In this document: in pieces, positions 1 to 6,987 of the stretch
Numbering within the stretch: position 1 is the stretch's first letter
Layout of the letters: the number at the start of each line of letters is the position of its first letter
DNA from: Wolbachia endosymbiont of Cylisticus convexus
GTDB taxonomy: Bacteria > Pseudomonadota > Alphaproteobacteria > Rickettsiales > Anaplasmataceae
DNA length: 14,440 bases
Reading direction: 5' to 3'
NCBI RefSeq assembly: GCF_003344345.1
Contig: NZ_QPIP01000036.1
Coordinates: forward strand, 1-14,440
Made by a program: the position numbers and the translations under genes
The notes under the pieces: generated by a model
Told to the model about the DNA's origin: nothing
Databases searched by the model: none
What the model saw: the letters and a program-made list of their open reading frames with translations, nothing else

Positions 1-1344
1 AGCCGATATCAATGCTAAAGATAAAAATGGTAAAACACTTATAGATATTGCTAAAGGTGAAGGACATACAGATATCGTTCAATACTTGGAAGAAAGAAGT
101 AAAGATTATGCCCGTGGTAAAAAAGCTATGCATTTTGCTGCTGAAAATAATGATATAGAAACTCTACGTTTTCTTGTTAGCAAAGGAGAAGATGTTAATG
201 ATTGTGGTGATGATTATTGGAGACCTCTACACTATGCTGCTAAAGCTGGAAGCAAAGAAGCTGCTAAGTTCCTTGTAGAAAATGGTGCTGGTTTCTATTC
301 TAGGGAGTATAAGACTACAGATGGCCAGGCTCCTATACATATTGCTGCTTTTCATGGTCATAAAAATATTGTAGAGTTTTTTGTTGTTGAGAAGGAAGTA
401 GATGCTAACTGGAGGATGGTTACAGATCTCATGGGAATTGGTGGACACCATTACATTGGGCTTCCAAAGGTGGTCGTCTCGATGTAGTAGAATACCTTGT
501 AGGTAAGGGAGCCGATATCAATGCTAAAGATAAGAATGGTAAAACACCTATAGATATTGCTAGAGATAAAGGACGTAATAATGTTATCAATTATTTAGAG
601 AAAGAGCTCAATAAAGAAAAAGATAGACCTGCACAACGCAAACGTCGTCATCATGGTTACTTGTCACGTAAACCTCTTGCTATAGATTTAAGTAATCAAC
701 ATGAGGTAGTGGCGAGTAGTAGCGCAAGACCATCTTCATGGATAAGTGATTTATTTGGTTGGGTAAAAAGCTCTATAGGTGAGTTGTTAGGTTCTAGAGC
801 TGCTCTGCCTGAAACCTCAGCAAATTATTCTAATACAGCTGGTACTAGCCAGTTTAACAGTGAAGTTTGTATCAGTAACAATGTTGGCTTAGGATTTTTC
901 TTATTACAAAGCTTCCTAGATAAAAAATATCCTCTTCCTAAGTTTTGTTCCGTTACCCCTGAAGAAGCTCTGGCTGACACACTGAGTATCGTAGAAGAAT
1001 TTAAAAAGACACTTGAAAAAACAGCTAAACAATCTGGTGTATTAGTAAAAGATGTTAACTTTTTTAAAGTATATTTAGATATAGCAGGCCACGTGAGGAA
1101 CGAGAGGTACTCTCAAATACCAAATGCCTTATATTTAGCTGCAAAAGAAGCTTATCCGGAAAATGAGAAGTTTCTGAGTACTTTAAAAGGTAATATTGAA
1201 AAGATGTTTGATGAGCAGCAGATAGCTAATAGTGGCCAAGTGCAAATGCCCAACGACATTGCTAATAATAAACCTAGAAGCTATTTAAATAATACAACAG
1301 TGGACAAACAGTTACAAGGATCATATCATGCCATTTCTTCCTGA
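1..1344 (+). pseudogene. Ankyrin-repeat protein with latrotoxin-like C-terminal domain, 5'-partial and frameshifted
   Basis: The reading frame is open from base 2, so the true start lies left of the window. About six ankyrin repeats are visible. Their cores include AMHFAAENNDIETLRFLV, PLHYAAKAG, PIHIAAFHGHKNIVEFF, TPLHWASKGGRLDVVEYL and a last PIDIA unit at about 542-600. The upstream frame is lost near 407-410 and runs to a stop at 485-487. The frame one base back continues the fourth repeat without a gap (LEDGYRSHGNWWTPLHWA), so one base appears to be missing. After the repeats come a basic stretch with RKRR (637-648) and a tail beginning SRKPLAID, then SSWISDLFGWVKSSIGELL. I recognise that tail from Wolbachia ankyrin proteins described as carrying a latrotoxin-like C-terminal domain. 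Such proteins are proposed to act on the arthropod host; that role is inferred here. The stop at 1342-1344 lies inside the convergent Rpn-like gene. It is either a decaying gene or carries a sequencing error. Confidence 0.85.
2..562 (+). repeat. 52-bp direct repeat inside the ankyrin gene (2-53 and 511-562)
   Basis: Bases 2-53 and 511-562 both begin GCCGATATCAATGCTAAAGA and differ at only two positions by eye. They encode the ankyrin loop motif ADINAKDKNGK followed by the start of the next helix. The offset is 509 bases, one short of a multiple of three, which agrees with a single-base deletion between the copies. Near-identical ankyrin units are substrates for recombination that changes repeat number. 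Confidence 0.85.
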
Positions 1345-2222
1345 AGTTGTTTAATTTTGTCTGCAGAAAGGCCAGTGATTTCAGCGATAACATCAATAGA
1401 GACACCGGCCTTGAGTGAGTTTTTTGCAACTTCAATTTTACCTTCAATTTTACCCTTTTCATGGCCGATTTGGATGCCTTCTAGTTTAGCATCATCGAGT
1501 TTTTGAGCAAGGATAGCCTTCTCTTTCTGTACACTCAATATTCTTTCCTCATATGCGATCAAATCCTTTTCATTCCAGCGAAACCTATCTAATTCATCAT
1601 ATGCTAGCTTTATTATTGGAGCTTCTGCTGCTATCTTTTTCAAATCTTCTTCAGTTGTTTCTTCTGCGTATTTAAAAAAGAAACACCATCTCTCTGTAGT
1701 ATTCTCTAACTGCTCTACTCTATTTTTTGTAAATTTAGGCAACTCAATAAAGACAAATTGTAGATCTTTTAAGTAATGACCATTGGTTTTGATATCCCGT
1801 ATATTATGAGTAGAAATATAGTCAACTTCTCCAGGCAGAAGGTTACAATTGGAAATAGCAATAAAAAAGACTTTCTGAAGATCAATGTAATTACCAGATT
1901 TATCTAATTGTCTTGAGTAAGCCTTAGCAGCATAAAGTTGAGCACGTTTTTCAAAGCCTTTATCACGAGCGAGCTGCATTTCGATGACAAATCTATTACC
2001 AATGGAGTCTTTGCAAAGAACATCAACAATGCTTTGTTTGTCAGAGGCAATTTCAGGATCCATGATAGTACTGAGGAATTCAATTTCTATTATTTGATCA
2101 GAAGTAGAAAAGTCCAAGATATCGTTGAGGAAGTGGATGAGGATATTTTTATTCTTTTCAGAGCCAAATATTTTCTTAAAACTAAGGTCGTTTTTTGGAT
2201 CAAGAAATTTCGAAAGAGCCAT
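1326..2222 (-). CDS. Rpn family PD-(D/E)XK nuclease / putative transposase
   Basis: The 298-residue protein begins MALSKFLDPKNDLSFKKIFG, the typical opening of the Rpn/YhgA-like recombination-promoting nuclease family (often annotated as PD-(D/E)XK transposase). The nuclease core is visible as VDVL with Asp67, followed by FVIEMQLAR with Glu81 and Gln83, where the family often has Gln in place of the classical Lys. A helical, charged linker (about 225-260) leads to a terminal motif (262-298) that reads IEVAKNSLKAGVSIDVI then TGLSADKIKQL. Family members are thought to cut DNA and promote RecA-independent recombination; movement as a transposon is doubtful because no terminal inverted repeats are seen. 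The ATG at 2220-2222 has a well-formed promoter upstream. The 3' end overlaps the convergent ankyrin gene by 19 bases. The frame looks intact, and Wolbachia genomes carry many such copies. Confidence 0.88.
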   Translation of the reverse strand: MALSKFLDPKNDLSFKKIFGSEKNKNILIHFLNDILDFSTSDQIIEIEFLSTIMDPEIASDKQSIVDVLCKDSIGNRFVIEMQLARDKGFEKRAQLYAAKAYSRQLDKSGNYIDLQKVFFIAISNCNLLPGEVDYISTHNIRDIKTNGHYLKDLQFVFIELPKFTKNRVEQLENTTERWCFFFKYAEETTEEDLKKIAAEAPIIKLAYDELDRFRWNEKDLIAYEERILSVQKEKAILAQKLDDAKLEGIQIGHEKGKIEGKIEVAKNSLKAGVSIDVIAEITGLSADKIKQLQEEMA

Positions 2223-2249
2223 GACGAATTAACCTAAAAAGCATTAATA

Positions 2250-2278
2250 ATTATACACAATTGTGAAGAAATATTCAA
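2250..2278 (-). promoter_or_regulatory. Predicted sigma70 promoter of the Rpn-like gene with palindrome in the spacer
   Basis: Reading on the minus strand, TTGAAT (2278-2273) is followed after 17 bases by TATAAT (2255-2250), close to the sigma70 consensus, about 28 bases upstream of the ATG. The spacer holds the perfect 10-bp palindrome CACAATTGTG (2256-2265), which abuts the -10 box and could be an operator. This is a pattern call only. Confidence 0.6.
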
Positions 2279-2638
2279 CGTTTTTGTACTAAAGCCTATT
2301 AAGGTTAGCTAAATTTCAAGAGTCGGCAAAAAACTACCTTCATAAATGACCCTAGAATGCTACCACGCACCTTAATGTTATATTTTATCATCTTTTACAA
2401 CTCCCTCTATAAACCCCAGCAAATGAATTCATGAGCTATAAAGAGCTTTAAAAACAATTATTTTGGGTATGAGAGACTAACCTCCTAATAAAAACACGAG
2501 CCCAAAAGCTCAATTACGATTTACCTAACATCGTGAGGACAGGTTCATTAGCCTCCCACACCTTTACATGATAAAGATCTTGAAACTTAATGTCAACATT
2601 TCGGTGGCAAATTTACGTTGAATCTATATTCTGTAAGT
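2279..2638. other. Divergent intergenic region without recognisable genes
   Basis: This stretch separates the leftward Rpn-like gene from the rightward RNase HI gene. I see no convincing open reading frame, tRNA or known small RNA. There is a short hairpin with arms GAGC and GCTC around 2501-2514 and a somewhat GC-richer run at about 2520-2570 that might be a decayed gene or an uncharacterised transcript. No good promoter for the RNase HI gene could be placed. Confidence 0.5.
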
Positions 2639-3174
2639 ATGGGCGAAAAAAAGAAGGTTATAATATATACAGATGGAGCATGTTCTGGAAATCCAGGTCC
2701 TGGTGGATGGGCAGCTGTGATGATGTATGAAAATAAAAGTGTCTTTATCAAAAAACGTATCTCTGGAGGTGAAGAAAACACAACGAACAACAAGATGGAG
2801 TTAAAGGCTGTGATTAACGGGCTAAAGATGTTGAAAGTTTCTTGCAAAGTTGTTTTACACACTGATAGTCAGTATATTAAACAAGGTATAACAGAGTGGA
2901 TCAATAAGTGGAGAACAAATGGTTGGAAGACAGCCAATAAAAATCAGTAAAAAACGTTGAGTTATGGAAGGAATTGGATGAAATTGTCTTGCAGCATGAT
3001 ATTAACTGGAAGTGGGTTAAGGCTCACAGTGGTAATACCTATAATGAAGAGGCAGATAGACTTGCTAGAAAGGAATCTAAAAAGCTAAAATATAGAGATT
3101 GTGAGATCAAGAAATCACAAAAAAATAGAGGGAGCTCTAAGTTTCATAGATTGGAGGGAGTGTTATGGCAATAA
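2639..3174 (+). pseudogene. rnhA: Ribonuclease HI, frameshifted
   Basis: RNase HI cuts the RNA strand of RNA-DNA hybrids. All catalytic and active-site residues are present but in two frames. The first part has [16 protein letters not shown] (Asp12), NNKMELKAV (Glu54) and HTDSQY (Asp76). The second has WVKAHSG (His130) and NEEADRLA (Asp140), numbered with the frame restored. The first frame stops at TAA 2948-2950, just after GWKTANKNQ. Adding one base there (CAG to CCAG) restores the family-typical KNPVKNVELW, so a one-base loss near 2945-2948 is the simplest reading; a -1 ribosomal frameshift is the alternative. I place the start at ATG 2639; a TTG at 2618 is possible but adds residues outside the fold. 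The C-terminus runs about 25 residues past the core. The stop overlaps the mutL start by 10 bases, so the two are likely co-transcribed. Confidence 0.87.
3153..3159 (+). promoter_or_regulatory. Strong Shine-Dalgarno of mutL inside the rnhA 3' end
   Basis: GGAGGGA lies 5 bases before the ATG at 3165 and fixes the mutL start. It sits within the last codons of the rnhA second frame, so translation of mutL may be coupled to ribosomes finishing the upstream reading frame. Confidence 0.8.
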
Positions 3175-4973
3175 TTCTTTTAGACACAAAAACTATAAAC
3201 CGTATAGCAGCAGGAGAGGTAATAGAAAGGCCAGCGAGTGTAGTAAAGGAATTAGTAGAAAATGCAATAGATGCTGGAAGTTCAGAGATAGAGATCAAAA
3301 TAGAAAGTGGTGGACGTAACCTTATAACTGTGACAGATGATGGAAATGGAATAGAAAAGAACGATCTGGAACTAGCACTTATGAGGCATGCCACTTCAAA
3401 ATTAAGTGATAGTGAGTTAATAGAGATCAGACATCTTGGCTTTAGAGGAGAGGCTCTGCCTTCAATTGCAGCAGTAAGCAGAATGAAATTATCATCTAAG
3501 GCAAGTGGAGCAAAGGAAGCATGGTCTATAAGATATGAGGGAGGAGAAAAAATAAGAGAGATTATCCCTTGTTCTTTGTTGCAAGGTACATATATTGAAA
3601 TTCGTGACTTATTTTTTGCCACACCAAATAGATTAAAATTTCTAAAAACCGAGAGGGCAGAAACACAAAGCATTGTTGACATTGTAAATAACTTAGCAAT
3701 GATTAACTATAGTATTGGGTTTACTCTCACTTCCGGTAATAAAAAGCTCTTAAAATATGTTAAGCAAACTTCATTATTTAACAGATTATGTGAAACAGAA
3801 GAAGAATTTCAGAGCAATTCGCTGGAAGTTAAAGAGGAAGAAGACGGCATCAAACTTACGGGACACATCTGTAAACCAACTATTAGTCGTGGTAATTCAA
3901 CTCAGATCTATACGTTTGTTAATGGCAGGCCAATAAAAGACAATCTACTTATTGGTGCAATTCGATATGCGTATCAGGACTTTATTCCAAGTGGGAGGTA
4001 TCCTTTTGCAGTGCTGCACTTAGAGATACCATACGATCAAGTAGATGTAAATGTGCATCCAAATAAATCAGAGGTAAGGTTTCAGAACAAGAGGCTAGTA
4101 TATGAAATAGTGAGAAGAGGAATAATAAAAGCATTATCGACTAGAGTAGGCACGTTTGCAGCAAGTGATGTTGAGTTTCAAAGTATTGAGGAGTTTGATA
4201 GCCAAGAGCCGGTTAATAGTAAAGAGAAAAAAAATCAAAAAGAGTTTTATGAAAAGAGGCCAAGTCTTTTAGAAAATCGTTTAATGAAAGAATTCAATGC
4301 ACCAGATGAAAGAAGGCAAAGCTTACCAGAAACGTTTAAATATGGAGAATCTCTACCCCAAAAGGGAACGATGGTTTTAGAAAGGAAGCAAATTGATTTA
4401 ATAGCGGATCATCCTCTAGGATATGCACGCTGTCAGGTCTACAATACTTACATTATTGCTGAGGCTAAAGGCAAATTAATTATAGTAGACCAGCACGCAG
4501 CCCATGAGAGATTGATATACGAGAGCTTAAAGCAAAAATCAGGCATAAAAAGACAAAAACTTCTTCTTCCTGAAACAGTTGAGATTAAAAACCAAGCAGG
4601 AATGGAGATGGTTGAAATGTATAAAGATAAGCTTTTTGAAATGGGTTTTGGTATTGAAATAGAATCAGAAGATAAAGTAAGGGTGAAAGAAATACCTGCA
4701 ATTCTAGGAAGAATAAATGTAAAAGAGATGGTGATGAATGTAGTTAATAGATTAATGGAGATAGGAGATACTCTACCTATAGAAGAAAAAGTGTCAGCTA
4801 CCATTGCATGCTATGGTTCAATTAGAGCTGGAAGGAAAATGAAGTTGGAGGAGATGAATGAGTTGATGAGACAAATGGAAGAAACACCTTATGCTGGGCA
4901 ATGCAACCACGGAAGACCAACGTATATAGAAATGAAACTAAGTGATATAGAAAAATTGTTTGAAAGAAGATGA
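3165..4973 (+). CDS. mutL: DNA mismatch repair protein MutL
   Basis: MutL links mismatch recognition by MutS to strand cleavage and excision. The 602-residue protein is complete. The N-terminal GHKL ATPase shows [10 protein letters not shown] (Glu29, Asn33), TDDGNGI (Asp58) and RHATSKL followed by GFRGEAL (92-98), which match the Escherichia coli positions. A variable linker (about 335-410) joins the C-terminal dimerisation domain. That domain carries the endonuclease motif [12 protein letters not shown] (442-453, fitting DQHA-X2-E-X4-E), ACYGSIRAG (548-556) and CNHGRP (580-585). It is therefore predicted to be a nicking, metal-dependent MutL, unlike that of E. coli. It follows rnhA with a 10-base overlap, and a double-HTH regulator starts 68 bases downstream. 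A phage copy would be additional to any chromosomal mutL; whether it supports repair or interferes with it cannot be told from sequence. Confidence 0.95.
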   Translation: MAIILLDTKTINRIAAGEVIERPASVVKELVENAIDAGSSEIEIKIESGGRNLITVTDDGNGIEKNDLELALMRHATSKLSDSELIEIRHLGFRGEALPSIAAVSRMKLSSKASGAKEAWSIRYEGGEKIREIIPCSLLQGTYIEIRDLFFATPNRLKFLKTERAETQSIVDIVNNLAMINYSIGFTLTSGNKKLLKYVKQTSLFNRLCETEEEFQSNSLEVKEEEDGIKLTGHICKPTISRGNSTQIYTFVNGRPIKDNLLIGAIRYAYQDFIPSGRYPFAVLHLEIPYDQVDVNVHPNKSEVRFQNKRLVYEIVRRGIIKALSTRVGTFAASDVEFQSIEEFDSQEPVNSKEKKNQKEFYEKRPSLLENRLMKEFNAPDERRQSLPETFKYGESLPQKGTMVLERKQIDLIADHPLGYARCQVYNTYIIAEAKGKLIIVDQHAAHERLIYESLKQKSGIKRQKLLLPETVEIKNQAGMEMVEMYKDKLFEMGFGIEIESEDKVRVKEIPAILGRINVKEMVMNVVNRLMEIGDTLPIEEKVSATIACYGSIRAGRKMKLEEMNELMRQMEETPYAGQCNHGRPTYIEMKLSDIEKLFERR

Positions 4974-5041
4974 GTTCAGTCTGTCAAAAAGGTTCCCAAT
5001 TAAGTATACGTAACAGCTCTTCTGGTTATGGAGTATAAAAT

Positions 5042-5980
5042 GTGAAAAAAGAGAATAAATGCTCTAATTTTTTAGATTACAAAGTAATAGGACAGGAAGT
5101 AAGAAATCGTAGGTTAGCAAAGGGATATACTCAAAAAGATTTAGCAAAAAAAATCGGAACAACATATCAGGTAATACTGCAATATGAAAAAGGAACGCGC
5201 AGAATTTCAATTAAGAAGTTATATGAATTAGCAGAAGCATTATCAACAACTGCTAGAGATCTAGCTTGCGGACAAGAAGTATCAAATGAGGAAAGGTATG
5301 AAGAAGAAGAGGTATTAAATCTAGTAAGAAGACATAAAGAGATTAAGGACCAAGAATTACGTGAAACGTTTTACTTATTAACCAAATTCATCCGTCTTAG
5401 TGAGGAAAGAAGTGGAAAAGCGGTAAAAATAGAAGTAGCAAAGGGTTTGGTTAAGGAAGGAGTTTCTGCTCATGTTATCTCTCAAACGACCAGTTTATCT
5501 ATTGATGAATATGATAATGATGAGAAAAAAATTTCCATTCCGTATAAAGTAGGTCAAAGAATAAAAGAATGGAGGTTGAGAAGAGGATACACTCAAGAAG
5601 ATTTAGCAAGTAAAGTGGGCATAATAAATCAAAGAATATATGAATATGAACAAGGAAGAGCTGCTGTTTCACTTGAAATGTTAGATGAAATAGCAAAGGT
5701 ACTATTAATTAATATTACAGATCTGCTTCCAGAAACAACAGAAAATGAGAATAGTGAAGCAGAGCTATCAAGGTTAATAGAAGAATACAAAAAGATTAAA
5801 AGCCAAGAACTACGTCATATACTAATAAAATCTCTGTTTGAAAGCATACAAGTTTGCAAAGAGAAAGTGAAGAAAGTAGAAAAGATGAAAATTGCAAAGA
5901 ATTTAGTTAAGGAAGGAATTTCTATCAATATTATTTTAAAAACAGTGGGCATCTCTTTAGACGAAATTCAACAAAATTAA
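5042..5980 (+). CDS. Tandem double-HTH (XRE family) transcriptional regulator, copy 1
   Basis: The 312-residue protein is predicted to bind DNA through two Cro/CI-type (HTH_3) domains at about 16-72 (GYTQKDLAKKIG, then ILQYEKGTRRIS) and 170-230 (GYTQEDLASKVG, then IYEYEQGRAAVS). Each is followed by a charged helical spacer and a motif of about 30 residues (129-157 and 282-310) reading (K/M)xIAKxLVKEGxSxxxI. The protein is an internal duplication of one unit of about 150 residues. The likely start is GTG 5042, preceded by GGAG (5030-5033) at good spacing; an ATG at 5040 would stop at once. It lies 68 bases after mutL and may be co-transcribed with it. Regulators of this layout are known in prophage WO; their targets are not established. 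It is closest to the copy at 8262, with long near-identical DNA stretches. Confidence 0.9.
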   Translation: MKKENKCSNFLDYKVIGQEVRNRRLAKGYTQKDLAKKIGTTYQVILQYEKGTRRISIKKLYELAEALSTTARDLACGQEVSNEERYEEEEVLNLVRRHKEIKDQELRETFYLLTKFIRLSEERSGKAVKIEVAKGLVKEGVSAHVISQTTSLSIDEYDNDEKKISIPYKVGQRIKEWRLRRGYTQEDLASKVGIINQRIYEYEQGRAAVSLEMLDEIAKVLLINITDLLPETTENENSEAELSRLIEEYKKIKSQELRHILIKSLFESIQVCKEKVKKVEKMKIAKNLVKEGISINIILKTVGISLDEIQQN

Positions 5981-6089
5981 AATAAAAAATCAGTATCTAT
6001 TAATATCCTTACTTTTTGATGAAAAAATAAGTAAAAAAGATTGAAAAATTGATTTGACTTCACTCGAAAGCTATGGCTCTATGCCAATG

Positions 6090-6118
6090 CTGACAAAAAA
6101 AACAGCAGTAAATATATA
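6090..6118 (+). promoter_or_regulatory. Candidate promoter of radC
   Basis: CTGACA (6090-6095) and TATATA (6113-6118) are spaced by 17 bases. Transcription would begin about 25-30 bases before the ATG at 6152, leaving room for the Shine-Dalgarno GAAGGG near 6138-6143. The rest of the 171-base gap after copy 1 is AT-rich and holds no gene I can see. Confidence 0.45.
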
Positions 6119-6151
6119 AAAACATTTTGTTATTAGTGAAGGGTAATTTTT

Positions 6152-6817
6152 ATGAATAATAAGAAAGATCGTAGAGAAGAAATAGAATTCAGAGCATTAG
6201 AAAGCAACGGTAAAGCTCTACTTGATCGTGAAGTAATAGAAACGTTTCTAAGTGCAGTGCATGACAGGGAAGAAGCTCGAATTATTGCTAGAAAGCTAAT
6301 AGATAGTTTTGGAATAGCAGGAGTTTTAGGCCAGGAAATAGATGACTTGAAAACTATAGAAGGGATAACTGACTCTACAGTAGCAGTAATTTTATGCCTA
6401 AAGGAAGCTTCAAAGAGGGTACCAAGAGAAGAGTTAAAGAAAGGACCTGTAATGGATAACTTGGAAACCATCGTAAAATATTTAAGGGTGAGTATTGGTT
6501 ATTCAGAGGAGGAAAAGATGAAAATAATATATTTTGATCAAAAGTGCCGTTTAAAGGGGGAAGAAGTGTTCACTGGTACAGTGGATAAGGTACCTTTTTA
6601 CATAAGAGAAGTAACAAGAAAGGCATTAATAAGAAAAGCGACGTCAATAATAATATCGCATAACCACCCAGAAGGAAGGTTAAAGCCATCTGATGAGGAT
6701 GAAGCTGTAACTAAAGACTTGGCTAAAGCTTGTCAGACTATAGGGATTAGGTTACTGGATCACATTATCATCACAAGTGTTGGGTATTTTAGCTTTAAAG
6801 AGCAAGGACTGTTATAA
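6152..6817 (+). CDS. radC: RadC-type JAB/JAMM domain protein
   Basis: The 221-residue protein has the full length and architecture of RadC (UPF0758): an N-terminal helix-hairpin-helix-like region (about 20-90, with LLDREVIETFL and TIEGIT) and a C-terminal JAB/JAMM metalloprotease-like fold. The zinc motif is complete: ISHNHPEGRLKPSDED gives His170, His172, Ser180 and Asp183 in the spacing HxHx7Sx2D. The biochemical role of RadC is unsettled; the old DNA-repair assignment is disputed, and RadC-like genes are frequent on mobile elements. The ATG at 6152 has GAAGGG 8 bases upstream. It stands between a double-HTH regulator and an unidentified gene, in the same direction, with gaps of about 170 bases on both sides, so it may have its own promoter. 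Confidence 0.93.
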   Translation: MNNKKDRREEIEFRALESNGKALLDREVIETFLSAVHDREEARIIARKLIDSFGIAGVLGQEIDDLKTIEGITDSTVAVILCLKEASKRVPREELKKGPVMDNLETIVKYLRVSIGYSEEEKMKIIYFDQKCRLKGEEVFTGTVDKVPFYIREVTRKALIRKATSIIISHNHPEGRLKPSDEDEAVTKDLAKACQTIGIRLLDHIIITSVGYFSFKEQGLL

Positions 6818-6872
6818 AGCAGATGTTTGAAGATTTTCATGAGTTGTTTTACTACTTGAATGAAGAAAGTAT

Positions 6873-6901
6873 TTGCAAGTGCATTAATCCCTGTTTATAA
6901 T
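6873..6901 (+). promoter_or_regulatory. Predicted sigma70 promoter of the 394-residue gene
   Basis: TTGCAA (6873-6878), a 17-base spacer and a perfect TATAAT (6896-6901) lie upstream of the gene starting at 6988. Transcription would start near 6908, leaving an AT-rich leader of about 80 bases that ends in the strong Shine-Dalgarno GGAGG (6978-6982). I see no stable hairpin in the leader. Confidence 0.6.
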
Positions 6902-6987
6902 TAATGAAAAAGTATATATTGAATTAATAATAAAGTAATAAAATAGGTTATAGACTTAGTTAAATATATTTAATAGCGGAGGCTAAT

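Noticed and set aside
1938..2237. Plus-strand open frame opposite the Rpn-like gene
   Set aside because: It is antisense to the conserved nuclease core; composition and position indicate a shadow.
1326..2300. Rpn-like gene as a complete insertion sequence
   Set aside because: No terminal inverted repeats or target-site duplication could be found on either side.
3137..3682. Minus-strand open frame of 181 codons opposite mutL
   Set aside because: It lies antisense to the conserved MutL ATPase domain, has low-complexity Ser/Ile-rich composition and no recognisable motif.
4448..4804. Minus-strand open frame of 118 codons opposite mutL
   Set aside because: It is antisense to the MutL C-terminal domain with composition typical of a shadow frame.
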